Origin: JANSYL01 sp963921255
GTDB taxonomy: Bacteria > Pseudomonadota > Alphaproteobacteria > Rhodobacterales > Rhodobacteraceae
Length of the DNA: 64,000 bases
Direction: 5' to 3'
Assembly: GCA_963921255.3 (NCBI GenBank)
Contig: CAWUEW020000001.1
Location: forward strand, 186,001-250,000
Part shown: piece by piece, positions 17,746 to 26,387 of the stretch
Layout of the letters: each line of letters starts with the position of its first letter
How positions within the stretch are numbered: position 1 is the first letter of the stretch
Made by a program: the position numbers and the translations under genes
The notes under the pieces: model-generated
What the model saw: only the letters and a program-made list of their open reading frames with translations
Told to the model about the DNA's origin: nothing
Database searches by the model: none

Positions 17746-18258
17746 TCAAGCGTCGGCGGGTTTGGACGCGGCGGCGCGCTGTGCGAGTTGCTGACGGTAG
17801 AGCGCCAGGAAGTCCACGTTGTCCAAATTCAGCGGCGGATACCCCCCGTCGCGGGTGACGTCCGAAACAATCCGGCGCACAAACGGGAAGATCATCCGAG
17901 GGCATTCGATCAGCAAGAACGGATGCAGCTGCTCGCTTGCAACGTTCTCAACCTTGAAGATACCGCCATATTCGATTTCCAGCAGGAACATCGATTGCGG
18001 CGTATCTTCCTTGGTTTTGCTTTCGACCTTCAGTTTCATGATGACGTCGTACTGGTCATCCGCATCCCGCTTGCGGGCGTCGAGGGCAACCTGAACATTG
18101 ATGTCAGGCTGCACGGTGCTCTGAACACCTTTTTGCGCGGCAATGTTCTCAAACGACATATCGCGAATGAACTGACCCAGGACCTGCATCTTGGGCATGA
18201 CGGGTTGAGCTTGGGCCTGATCGGGCGCGGGCGCGGCGCCGCCATTGGTTTCGGTCAT
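17746..18258 (-). CDS. secB: Protein-export chaperone SecB
   Basis: Cytosolic tetrameric chaperone that passes preproteins to SecA. 170 aa from MTETNGGAAPAP; the core starts MQVLGQFIRDMSFENIAAQKG and includes VQVALDARK, FLLEIEYGGIF and CPRMIFPFVRRIVSDVTRDGG. The start at 18258 is preferred over 18276 for length. The alanine/proline-rich N-terminus is typical of alphaproteobacterial forms. Confidence 0.95.
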   Translation of the reverse strand: MTETNGGAAPAPDQAQAQPVMPKMQVLGQFIRDMSFENIAAQKGVQSTVQPDINVQVALDARKRDADDQYDVIMKLKVESKTKEDTPQSMFLLEIEYGGIFKVENVASEQLHPFLLIECPRMIFPFVRRIVSDVTRDGGYPPLNLDNVDFLALYRQQLAQRAAASKPADA

Positions 18259-18312
18259 CGTTGTCTCCAAATTCACCAGTTGCCGCCCCTCTAGCAGGAG
18301 CGGGGTCAGGCC

Positions 18313-18777
18313 TCAATGGCGCGTCCAGCCCGACGGGCCAGTCTGGTCGCCGTCGGCACTCTCGGTGAACTCACCTTCGATCACATCATCGTCGCGCCGC
18401 GCGTACGTCGTCCCGTGAACGACACTGGCCACCTCGACGCGCTTGCGGACTTCCTGCATGACCCATCGCCGCACCCCGGGGATCAACAGGGCAAACCCCA
18501 ACGCATCCGTGAAGAAGCCAGGCGTCAACAGAAGCGCGCCTGAGAACAGGATCATCGCCCCGTGGGCCAGCGGTTCGGTTGGATCCCGTAACTCATTGAA
18601 AGATCCGCGCAATTGCGCCATCGCTTGGGCGCCTTGGGATCTCACCAATGCCGTGCCTGCGATGGCCGTCAAGACAACAATGCCCAATGTTGGCCAAAGT
18701 CCGATCCATCCGCCAACCTGAATAAACAGGGCGATTTCGATCAAAGGGACCGCCACAAAGGCGAAAAGCAGCCACAT
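18313..18777 (-). CDS. fxsA: FxsA family cytoplasmic membrane protein
   Basis: 154-aa inner-membrane protein. FAFVAVPLIEIALFIQVGGW, LWPTLGIVVLTAIAGTALV and the P-x-x-hydrophobic GALLLTPGFFTDALGFALL are the FxsA blocks, followed by a charged cytoplasmic tail with an acidic VIEGEF. E. coli FxsA relieves phage T7 exclusion by F plasmid; the role here is unknown. Start 18777 (MWLLFAF) is preferred to 18798. It diverges from the Tim44-like gene. Confidence 0.85.
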   Translation of the reverse strand: MWLLFAFVAVPLIEIALFIQVGGWIGLWPTLGIVVLTAIAGTALVRSQGAQAMAQLRGSFNELRDPTEPLAHGAMILFSGALLLTPGFFTDALGFALLIPGVRRWVMQEVRKRVEVASVVHGTTYARRDDDVIEGEFTESADGDQTGPSGWTRH

Positions 18778-18913
18778 TATTGGGCCTCCATCTCTCATTT
18801 GGCCGATACGCGGTCCGATCCTTCTGTCTGTGATGGACTTGACCCAACCGCTGCCTTACATATGTGCCCTGCAACCCCGAATAGAAGCCCACGCGACGCG
18901 CGAAGGATTTTCC

Positions 18914-19573
18914 ATGAACTCGTCTCTCTTGTCTCTGCTGGTTTTGGCCGGGATTGCAATCTTCCTGATTCTGAGGCTGCGGAGCGTGCTCGGCACCCGT
19001 GAAGGCTTCGAAAAACCGCCGGCGCGCCCTGCCCAGACTGGCCCCAGCCCGCGCCGCGATTTCGAAGTGATTGATGGCGGCCCGGATCTGGACATCACGG
19101 ATCACGTCGAAGATGGCTCTGATGCCGCAAAAGCCCTGGCGGCCATGAAACTGGCGGAACCGGGATTTGTCGTCGGCGAATTCCTCGGCGGCGCCCGCGG
19201 CGCCTATGAAATGATCTTGATGGCCTTCGAAAACGGTGACGTTGACGAGCTGGACGGCCTGCTGGCCGAGGATGTGATGGACACGTTCGTTTCGGTGATT
19301 GCCGACCGTGAAGATCAGGGCTTGTCGATCGAAGCCTCTTTTGTCGGCATGCGGGAGCTGAGCCTGCAGGACGCCACCTTTGACCGTGGCACCGGCGAGG
19401 GTGACATCACCGTGAAGTTCGTCGCGGAATTGACCTCGGTTGTGAAGAACGCAGACGGCGACATCGTCGAAGGCGATCCGAACGAGATCAAACGCCAGCG
19501 CGACGTCTGGACCTTTGCCCGAACCATGGGCGCGTCGAACCCCAACTGGGTCCTGGTGGCAACCGACGGATGA
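18914..19573 (+). CDS. Tim44-like domain protein (TimA family)
   Basis: 219-aa protein with one N-terminal membrane helix (SSLLSLLVLAGIAIFLILRL), a proline-rich linker and a C-terminal Tim44-like domain (FLGGARGAYEMILMAFENGD, DVWTFARTMGASNPNWVLVATDG). Bacterial members are related to mitochondrial Tim44/MRPL45 and are thought to act at the membrane; the precise role is unclear. The start at 18914 has the helix at the N-terminus. mltA follows 3 bp later. Confidence 0.85.
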   Translation: MNSSLLSLLVLAGIAIFLILRLRSVLGTREGFEKPPARPAQTGPSPRRDFEVIDGGPDLDITDHVEDGSDAAKALAAMKLAEPGFVVGEFLGGARGAYEMILMAFENGDVDELDGLLAEDVMDTFVSVIADREDQGLSIEASFVGMRELSLQDATFDRGTGEGDITVKFVAELTSVVKNADGDIVEGDPNEIKRQRDVWTFARTMGASNPNWVLVATDG

Positions 19574-19576
19574 TCA

Positions 19577-20605
19577 ATGCGGTGGGCGGTCCGGCTTTGG
19601 GCGTCGGCCCTCGCATTTAGTCTTGGGGCTTCCGCTGTGTCTGCGGATCTCCCGGTTTCAATTCTGGAATTCTCCGATCTCGACGGATGGGCGACCGACG
19701 ATCATGCGGCCGCCTTGTCCGTCTTTCGGTCAACCTGCGCGGACATGGACGGCGAAGACTGGCAATCGCTTTGCGCGATAGCGGATACCGCCCCCGACGC
19801 GCGCAGTTTCTTCGAGCTGTTCTTTCGTCCAGTCCTGTTTGGCGGAGAGGACCCTGCCCTGTTCACCGGATATTTTGAGCCGGAGCTTGATGGGTCTCTG
19901 ACGCGCACCGCGCGGTACCGCTATCCCCTCTACCGCCTGCCGCCCGAGGTGCAGGGGCGTTGGTTGAGCCGCCGGGAAATCGAAGAAAACTGGGTTCTCC
20001 AAGGCCGCGGTCTTGAACTGGCCTGGGTCGATGATCCCGTTGAATTGTTCTTTCTTCAGATCCAGGGGTCGGGTCGCATCCGACTGACCAATGGCGATGT
20101 GATGCGGGTTGGGTATGGCGGCCGAAATGGGCATGAATACCGCTCGATCGGGCAAGAGCTTGTTCGGCGTGGCGTGTACCAGCCGCACCAGGTCTCGGCT
20201 CAGGTGATCCAGAATTGGGTGCGCCGGAACCCGACTGAGGGCCGCGAACTGCTCTATCACAACCCGTCCTACATTTTCTTTCGTCGGGTGGAGATTGAAG
20301 ACCCCTCCCTTGGTCCGCTCGGGGCCATGAACCGCTCAATCACCCCGATGCGGACGATTGCCGTTGATCCACAATACACACCACTTGGCGCACCGGTTTG
20401 GATTGAAAAAGCAGGGGCCGATCCGCTCCACCGATTGATGGTTGCGCAGGATACGGGTGGCGCGATCCGGGGCGCGCAACGGGCCGATATCTTTTTCGGG
20501 TTCGGGGATGAGGCTGGTCGACAAGCCGGGGAAATCCGCGATCCGGGCCGCATGATCGTCCTGCTTCCGATCGAGCGCGCGCATCAGGCCGTGCCGGACG
20601 CCTGA
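19577..20605 (+). CDS. mltA: Membrane-bound lytic murein transglycosylase A
   Basis: 342 aa with an N-terminal signal peptide ending near SAVSA. The MltA domain shows FTGYFEPELDGSL and FFLQIQGSGRIRLTNG, and the C-terminal 3D domain has TIAVDPQYTPLGAPVWIEK and VAQDTGGAIRGAQRADIFFG with the conserved aspartates. It cleaves murein glycan strands from the outer-membrane side. No lipobox is evident, so it may be soluble periplasmic here. The Smr gene follows 3 bp later. Confidence 0.94.
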   Translation: MRWAVRLWASALAFSLGASAVSADLPVSILEFSDLDGWATDDHAAALSVFRSTCADMDGEDWQSLCAIADTAPDARSFFELFFRPVLFGGEDPALFTGYFEPELDGSLTRTARYRYPLYRLPPEVQGRWLSRREIEENWVLQGRGLELAWVDDPVELFFLQIQGSGRIRLTNGDVMRVGYGGRNGHEYRSIGQELVRRGVYQPHQVSAQVIQNWVRRNPTEGRELLYHNPSYIFFRRVEIEDPSLGPLGAMNRSITPMRTIAVDPQYTPLGAPVWIEKAGADPLHRLMVAQDTGGAIRGAQRADIFFGFGDEAGRQAGEIRDPGRMIVLLPIERAHQAVPDA

Positions 20606-20608
20606 CAG

Positions 20609-21199
20609 ATGGCCAAGCGACGGGGCAAGAAACTCAGCACCGAGGACAAGGACCTTTGGGACCGCGTGGCCCGAAGCACGACCCCAATGCATGCCAAACC
20701 GGCGATACAGGCTCGAATCCAAGCGAAATCTGATCCGGAGCCCGCCCGCGACGCGATGCCTGTTCCCGAACGCATGCCTGCCTTTCGGATCGGGGAACGG
20801 GCGGATACAGCAATGCCGACTCCAACCGGTACGGCGCGCCCGCACGCCCCTTTGCGGATGGATGCCGCCACCCACAAAAAGATGGCGCGCGGCAAACTTA
20901 AGCCAGAAGGGCGCATTGATCTCCACGGCAAGACGTTGGCCGAAGCGCACCCGGCGCTCACCAGTTTCATCCTGTCCGCCCATTCGGCAGGGAAGCGATT
21001 GGTGCTTGTGATCACAGGCAAGGGTAAGGACCGGGACACCGACGGCCCGATCCCGATCCGGCGCGGCGTTCTTCGGCACCAGGTGCCCCATTGGCTCCAT
21101 GCGCCACCACTGGGGGCACTGATCCTGGAAGTCCGCGAAGCCCATCAACGGCACGGTGGTCACGGGGCATACTACGTCTATCTGCGCCGACCGCGCTAG
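20609..21199 (+). CDS. Smr/MutS2 domain protein
   Basis: 196 aa: a basic, disordered N-terminal half, then an Smr domain with GRIDLHGKTLAEA (DLHG motif), LVLVITGKGKD (TGKG motif) and GAYYVYLRR. Stand-alone Smr proteins are nucleic-acid nucleases or binders. It is the last gene of the Tim44-mltA-smr run and overlaps by three bases the stop of the convergent DUF900 gene. Confidence 0.9.
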   Translation: MAKRRGKKLSTEDKDLWDRVARSTTPMHAKPAIQARIQAKSDPEPARDAMPVPERMPAFRIGERADTAMPTPTGTARPHAPLRMDAATHKKMARGKLKPEGRIDLHGKTLAEAHPALTSFILSAHSAGKRLVLVITGKGKDRDTDGPIPIRRGVLRHQVPHWLHAPPLGALILEVREAHQRHGGHGAYYVYLRRPR

Positions 21200-22332
21200 G
21201 GCGCCGTTGGTTGCAGGATCACTTGCGTCGCATTGCGGACCGTCAGAACGGTGCCCGGCAACAGGCCCACCTGCCGCGCGGCATCCCCTTCGAGGGCAAG
21301 ATTGACCTCTGACAGTCGGCGCAGCAGTTGAATGGCGGCCGGTGATGTTACGGCCGTCGAATGGTTCAGACCGTCGCCCGAGCCACCGCTGAATTCGGAT
21401 ACATCGATCAAGGTGACATCCAGATCCGCAACATCCTCCAGTTCGGCAATATTCCCGAGGCGGTTTTGCTGTCCTGTGATGCTGGCCGATAGGCGCAAGG
21501 CACGATCACGCTCCGAGGTGAAAATCACGAAGGGCTGCGGCAGCGGATCAAGGCGCATGGCCTGGCTTCGAAACAGATCGATGTCGATGTCCGGGGACAT
21601 AAGGATCACCCCGCCGATCCGGGCCAGAACATCATCCCGCCCGCTGATCCGAAGCTGGCGCAGGGCTTCCATCGTCAGCGAAGAGCCGAGGGAATGGGCG
21701 ACGACGACGATGTTGTCGGGACGCGCGGCGGCAACATCCCGAAGAACTTGCTCCAATCCATCGCGGGCGAACATCGCGCTGTCCCGGTCATAAGCGTATC
21801 CAAGCGGGTGCCCGGCGCTGGGCCACGAATAGTGCACGGCGACACCCGGAACGTTCAGGTCGTGCTGGATCTGCGCCGTGCGAAACAGGCCATCGGCAAA
21901 GCCGACATTGTAGCCGTGGACATACAGCATCACGTCATTTGCGCCGCCCCGATTGTCGCGCAGCGCGCGCGCCACCGCAGATTGAAACCGGTTTGATCCT
22001 TCGATCTGCTCGGCCTCGGTCACGACGAACTGGCGTTCCACATCGACCCGAGGATTTCGTTCGCGCACCGGAGTGACCTCGCCTGCGGTGCGAATGGGCG
22101 GGATGCTGACGTCGTAGGCGGCGTAGTTCAGCCCTTCGAACCGCTCGCCGGTAAATTGTCCGTCTTCAAACGTTCGGGTGCTTGCGATCAGAACAGGTTC
22201 AATTGCCCCGATCTGAGCGGCCTCGGGAACAAGCGTGACAACCGCACGTCCGGCGCACCCGACCAGGACAAGGCACACCACCAATCCCAGAAATCGAACA
22301 CGAAACGGAGCGGGCCCATCACGCAGGTCCAT
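21196..22332 (-). CDS. Alpha/beta hydrolase of the DUF900 family, lipoprotein
   Basis: 378 aa. The N-terminus (FLGLVVCLVLVGCAG) is a lipoprotein signal with the lipobox cysteine. The DUF900 hydrolase core has DVMLYVHGYNVGFADGLFRTAQ and VVVAHSLGSSLTMEAL (nucleophile Ser in HSLGS), with VILMSPDIDIDLF later. Substrate unknown; probably an envelope esterase. The ATG at 22332 is preferred to a GTG at 22344. Confidence 0.87.
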   Translation of the reverse strand: MDLRDGPAPFRVRFLGLVVCLVLVGCAGRAVVTLVPEAAQIGAIEPVLIASTRTFEDGQFTGERFEGLNYAAYDVSIPPIRTAGEVTPVRERNPRVDVERQFVVTEAEQIEGSNRFQSAVARALRDNRGGANDVMLYVHGYNVGFADGLFRTAQIQHDLNVPGVAVHYSWPSAGHPLGYAYDRDSAMFARDGLEQVLRDVAAARPDNIVVVAHSLGSSLTMEALRQLRISGRDDVLARIGGVILMSPDIDIDLFRSQAMRLDPLPQPFVIFTSERDRALRLSASITGQQNRLGNIAELEDVADLDVTLIDVSEFSGGSGDGLNHSTAVTSPAAIQLLRRLSEVNLALEGDAARQVGLLPGTVLTVRNATQVILQPTAP

Positions 22333-22355
22333 AAGGCAATCCACCCAAACGAAGG

Positions 22356-23666
22356 TCAGAGCACGTAGCGACTCAGGTCCGTGCTCTTCGTCAATTCGCC
22401 TAGGTTCGCCTCTACGAAACCCGCGTCAACCGTTATGGCCTCGCCCGAGCGATCGGGGGCTGAAAAGCTCAACTCCTCAAAGACCCGTTCCATCACGGTA
22501 TAGAGCCGGCGGGCGCCGATGTTTTCGACGCTTTCGTTCACGTCGGCCGCGATCTTTGCCAAGGCGGCAATGCCATCTGGCATAAAGTCGACCGTCACCT
22601 CTTCGGTTGCCATCAACGCCGTGTACTGCAGCGTCAGGGCATTGTCCGTTTCCGTAAGGATGCGGACGAAATCATCCTCGGTCAGCGCGCGCAGATTCAC
22701 GCGGATCGGCAGGCGACCCTGAAGTTCAGGCAGCAGATCCGACGGCTTGGCGATGTGAAACGCGCCTGAGGCGATGAACAGGATGTGGTCTGTTTTCACC
22801 GGACCGTGCTTGGTGCTGACGGTTGTGCCCTCAATCAATGGCAGAAGGTCCCGCTGAACGCCCTCGCGGCTGACATCACCGCCGCGCGCGTCCTGCCGGG
22901 TGGCAACCTTGTCAATCTCATCAATGAAGACGATGCCGTTCTGTTCAACCGCCCGCAGGGCTTCTTTGGTGACGGTTTCCGCGTCCAAAAGCTTGTCCGC
23001 CTCTTCGTCGATCAGAATGTCATAGCTGGCGGCCACCGACATGCGCCGCTTGACGGTCCGCCCGCCGAAGGCTTTGCCGAAAATGTCGCCCAGGTTCATC
23101 ATTCCACCCATCCCCCCGGGCGGCTGGCCTGGGATCTCAAAACCCTGCATCGGGTTCGACGTGTCCGCGACTTCCAGTTCGATGACGGTATCGTCCAATT
23201 CACCGGAGCGTAGTTTGCGTCGGAACATCTCGCGCGTTTGGTCGCGCGCGTCGGAACCGGCCAAGGCTTCGATGACCCGCTCTTCAGCGGCATCATGGGC
23301 CTTGGCTTTGACCTCTTCCCGCATGTGTTCGCGGATCATGACCTGTGCGGCGTCGACCAGATCGCGAATGATCTGCTCCACGTCGCGGCCGACATATCCG
23401 ACTTCGGTATATTTCGTAGCTTCGACCTTGATGAAGGGCGCGCGCGCAAGCTTGGCCAACCGGCGGCTGATTTCGGTTTTGCCGACCCCGGTGGGTCCGA
23501 TCATCAGGATATTCTTGGGATAGACCTCATCCCGCAGGTCGTCGCCCAGTTGCTTGCGGCGCCAGCGATTGCGCAAGGCGACGGCGACGGCGCGCTTCGC
23601 ATCTTTCTGGCCGATGATGAAACGGTCGAGTTCTGAGACGATCTCGCGGGGGGTCAGATTTGTCAT
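22356..23666 (-). CDS. hslU: ATP-dependent protease ATPase subunit HslU
   Basis: AAA+ unfoldase of the HslUV protease, 436 aa (usual length). Walker A GPTGVGKTE, the pore GYVGRD motif, Walker B GIVFIDEIDKVA and a C-terminus ending DLSRYVL that docks into HslV. The start at 23666 (MTNLTPREIVSELDRFI) is clear. Its start overlaps the stop of an unrelated membrane-protein gene which separates it from hslV. Confidence 0.97.
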   Translation of the reverse strand: MTNLTPREIVSELDRFIIGQKDAKRAVAVALRNRWRRKQLGDDLRDEVYPKNILMIGPTGVGKTEISRRLAKLARAPFIKVEATKYTEVGYVGRDVEQIIRDLVDAAQVMIREHMREEVKAKAHDAAEERVIEALAGSDARDQTREMFRRKLRSGELDDTVIELEVADTSNPMQGFEIPGQPPGGMGGMMNLGDIFGKAFGGRTVKRRMSVAASYDILIDEEADKLLDAETVTKEALRAVEQNGIVFIDEIDKVATRQDARGGDVSREGVQRDLLPLIEGTTVSTKHGPVKTDHILFIASGAFHIAKPSDLLPELQGRLPIRVNLRALTEDDFVRILTETDNALTLQYTALMATEEVTVDFMPDGIAALAKIAADVNESVENIGARRLYTVMERVFEELSFSAPDRSGEAITVDAGFVEANLGELTKSTDLSRYVL

Positions 23667-24745
23667 GAAGACACCTCGGTTGGGGTGTGATCCCACGGGG
23701 GAAGACGGCGTTTGCCCGCAAACTCGGGCAGGGAGGTCATGATGGCCCGGCGCAAAACCTCCCATTGGGCGCCCAAAAGGACCAGCCCCGCGCCAAACAA
23801 CAAGATCACGATGAACGCGTTGCCATCAACGACGGTGAATGACAGCGCCACGATGTAGCCCACGCCCGAAACCAGAAAGGACCGGCGATCAATCACCACA
23901 GCCAAGAGCGCCATGACGGCGATGAAGGCCACCAGCAGGATCTGCGCCATGACAGAGTCTTGCTGGAACAGTGTCAGGGCGACGGTGTTGACGATGGCGG
24001 GGGCCGCAAGAACGTGCAGCCAGAACCCGCTGGCCGATCGGCGCGTCAGCCTGTGCGGGTCAGACATGTCGAAGCTGAGCGCGATGATCAGGCCGATGAG
24101 GCCAAGGCCGACAGTGATCAACGCAAATGTCCCATCCGCGCTGAGCAGGAAGAAATCTTCGATGGAATCGGGCTGTGCGCCGCCCAACGCCGCCATCCCG
24201 AACGTGGCTGCCACAACCGATAATGCGATCAACGCCACGGAGAAGGGGACGCGGAACCAGAAATAATGGGCCGCCAAGGCCGCGCCTGTGACCACCGCAC
24301 TCAGTGTGATGGATCCCTGCAGTTCAAGATCCATAGCCGCACTGACGGACAAGCCGAATTGCCATGCCGAGATCGAAAACATGATCGACAGCGCAATCGA
24401 AGGGGCCACCATGCGGCGCTTCAAGGTGAAGTATCGGCCCAGAAGCACCAGCGCGATCATTCCAAGCGCCGCGAACACCAAGCCAGCCAGATACCCCGAT
24501 TCGATGCTTCCAAAGACGCTCAATCCCGTCAGCCCGGCCCATCCGAGGTACAAAATGGACAGGCCAACCACGATGAACACCTCGTTGAAGCCCTTGAACA
24601 GCTCGAACGGCTCATCCAGGCCGGACAGGTGCTCTCGCACACCGCGCCGGGTTTCGGAGATCTGGACAAGCTTGGCCGCCTGCCCTTCATCCAAAACACC
24701 TGCGGTGACCGCAGCGCGGACATCGTCACGGGTCAGTTGTGTCAT
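23663..24745 (-). CDS. Polytopic membrane protein between hslV and hslU
   Basis: 360 aa; a short cytosolic N-terminus (TRDDVRAAVTAGVLDEGQAAKL) followed by about 10-11 hydrophobic segments such as GLSILYLGWAGLTGLSVFG and ALIALSVVAATFGMAALGG. The layout resembles DUF2157-type proteins, an assignment I hold loosely. It overlaps both neighbours by ATGA, so it is co-translated with hslV and hslU. Function unknown. Confidence 0.8.
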   Translation of the reverse strand: MTQLTRDDVRAAVTAGVLDEGQAAKLVQISETRRGVREHLSGLDEPFELFKGFNEVFIVVGLSILYLGWAGLTGLSVFGSIESGYLAGLVFAALGMIALVLLGRYFTLKRRMVAPSIALSIMFSISAWQFGLSVSAAMDLELQGSITLSAVVTGAALAAHYFWFRVPFSVALIALSVVAATFGMAALGGAQPDSIEDFFLLSADGTFALITVGLGLIGLIIALSFDMSDPHRLTRRSASGFWLHVLAAPAIVNTVALTLFQQDSVMAQILLVAFIAVMALLAVVIDRRSFLVSGVGYIVALSFTVVDGNAFIVILLFGAGLVLLGAQWEVLRRAIMTSLPEFAGKRRLPPWDHTPTEVSS

Positions 24746-25299
24746 GGGGCGATGCGCTCCACGGTCAGGTTGCCGTTGGTGTAGACGCAAATATCCGCCG
24801 CAATCGCCATCGCCTCGCGGGCGACCGTTTCGGCGTCTTTGTCGCTGTCCATCATGGCCCGCGCCGCGGCGAGGGCAAAGTTGCCGCCGGACCCAATCGC
24901 GGCGACCCCATGTTCGGGTTCCAGAACGTCGCCCGCGCCGGTGATCACGAACAGATCTTTCCCATCCGTCACGATCAGCATGGCTTCAAGCTTCTGAAGG
25001 TATTTGTCGGTGCGCCAGTCCTTGGCCAGTTCCACGCTGGCGCGTGCCAACTGTCCGGGTGTGGCTTCAAGCTTTGCTTCCAACCGTTCAAGCAAGGTGA
25101 ACGCATCGGCGGTTGATCCGGCGAACCCGGCCACGACCTCATGCCCGCCGGGGCTGAGCCGTCGCACCTTGCGGGCGGTCCCCTTGATCACGGTTTGGCC
25201 AAGGCTGACCTGGCCATCGCCGGCCACGACAACCTCATCACCTTTGCGAACACCAATGATGGTGGTCCCATGCCACCCGGGGAAATCCGTCTCTGCCAT
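24742..25299 (-). CDS. hslV: ATP-dependent protease peptidase subunit HslV
   Basis: Threonine peptidase of HslUV, 185 aa. WHGTTIIGVRKGDEVVVAGDG carries the catalytic Thr-Thr exposed after N-terminal processing; VVAGFAGSTADAFTLLERLE and AIGSGGNFALAAARA are family blocks. The start at 25299 (MAETDFPGW) is chosen because longer frames are not conserved. crtC ends 74 bp upstream on the same strand, marking the left edge of the photosynthesis cluster. Confidence 0.97.
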   Translation of the reverse strand: MAETDFPGWHGTTIIGVRKGDEVVVAGDGQVSLGQTVIKGTARKVRRLSPGGHEVVAGFAGSTADAFTLLERLEAKLEATPGQLARASVELAKDWRTDKYLQKLEAMLIVTDGKDLFVITGAGDVLEPEHGVAAIGSGGNFALAAARAMMDSDKDAETVAREAMAIAADICVYTNGNLTVERIAP

Positions 25300-25373
25300 A
25301 GGGCCTCCGTCGTTTGGACCTATATGGCCGCGCAGGAACGGTGTCGCAAGCGTGGGGCGGGAATCCCGCCAGA

Positions 25374-26387
25374 TCAGAGCCAGCCCGGCCAGCCACGGCG
25401 CCGCGGGACCCGCACGGCCAGCATCGGCATGAGCCATGGTCCGCGGAACCGGTCCAGATCGAGGGCTTCGAACACCCCGACCGTTTCTTCACCGTTGATC
25501 TGGGTCTGAATTGCACAGCGATTGTAGAACGGCGCATCCAGCATCGCCTTGACCTGCCGTGGCCGATACCCGGCGTCGGCCCGCGTTTCCCGGCGCACCA
25601 GCCAACCGGGCCGACGCAGCTTTGCCTTTGGCGGCATCGGCATGGCATGGGGCGTTCCGTCTTCATGAAATCCGACGGCAACCGCCAAATCCGACCCATC
25701 ACGGCGGGTGGCATCATAAAAACATGCTGCGCCGTCCTTCAGGGGGAAGCGCCCCCAGGTCCAATAGTTAAAATCCGCTTCCAACGCCCGCGTGCCAAAG
25801 TTTGCGTCGAAGTATCCGTGGCCGGTCCATGTCCAGCCGGGGCGGTTCAGGCGCACTTCGATGTCTGCCTTGGGCGCGAACGGCCGCCAGATATGCGCGC
25901 CATCCTCGGTCAGGGGCAATTCGACATCGGTTAGCGCGCTGGGCCGGATGATCACTTCGCCGGTGACGCGCTGCGCGTGCGGGGTCGACATCTCTTCGAT
26001 TTCAATCCGCAGGTGATCCGTGTCCCAAACCATGGCGGACGGTCCGATCTGGATGCGATCCCGGCTGAGGCCCAGGGCATCGGCGCCGCGATCCGTCATC
26101 GTCCAGCGCCCGCCTTTGCCATATGTCACCACGTTCAGGCAGCAATGATTGGCCGGATTGCGCCGACCCGACCATCGATACCAGGGTGAAAAGACCGACC
26201 CTATGAAGCCGATGATGGAGATGGCGCGTTCGCTATCGTCGCTGATCCCGTCGACATACCACCAGGCGTAGCCGTCCGACGGGACGCCGATGTCAAAGCA
26301 AGGTCGTTCAAGATCGCCGCGGCCGCGTGCTTGCCGGAGAGGCAGGCCATCGGAATCCCCGCTCCCGGATGGGCGCCGCCCCCGCAC
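25374..26387 (-). CDS. crtC: Hydroxyneurosporene synthase (carotenoid 1,2-hydratase) CrtC
   Basis: Adds water to the C-1,2 double bond of neurosporene/lycopene in the spheroidene pathway. Conserved SDGYAWWYVDGISDD, GFIGSVFSPWYRWSGRRNP, HCCLNVVTYGKGGRWTMT and NYWTWGRFPLKDGA identify it. The start is uncertain: the conserved region begins near 26300, inside the 3' end of crtD in another frame, and the only nearby conventional start in frame is a GTG at 26387 (a CTG at 26345 is the other option). The overlap with crtD is therefore about 145-187 bp. Confidence 0.88.
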   Translation of the reverse strand: MRGRRPSGSGDSDGLPLRQARGRGDLERPCFDIGVPSDGYAWWYVDGISDDSERAISIIGFIGSVFSPWYRWSGRRNPANHCCLNVVTYGKGGRWTMTDRGADALGLSRDRIQIGPSAMVWDTDHLRIEIEEMSTPHAQRVTGEVIIRPSALTDVELPLTEDGAHIWRPFAPKADIEVRLNRPGWTWTGHGYFDANFGTRALEADFNYWTWGRFPLKDGAACFYDATRRDGSDLAVAVGFHEDGTPHAMPMPPKAKLRRPGWLVRRETRADAGYRPRQVKAMLDAPFYNRCAIQTQINGEETVGVFEALDLDRFRGPWLMPMLAVRVPRRRGWPGWL

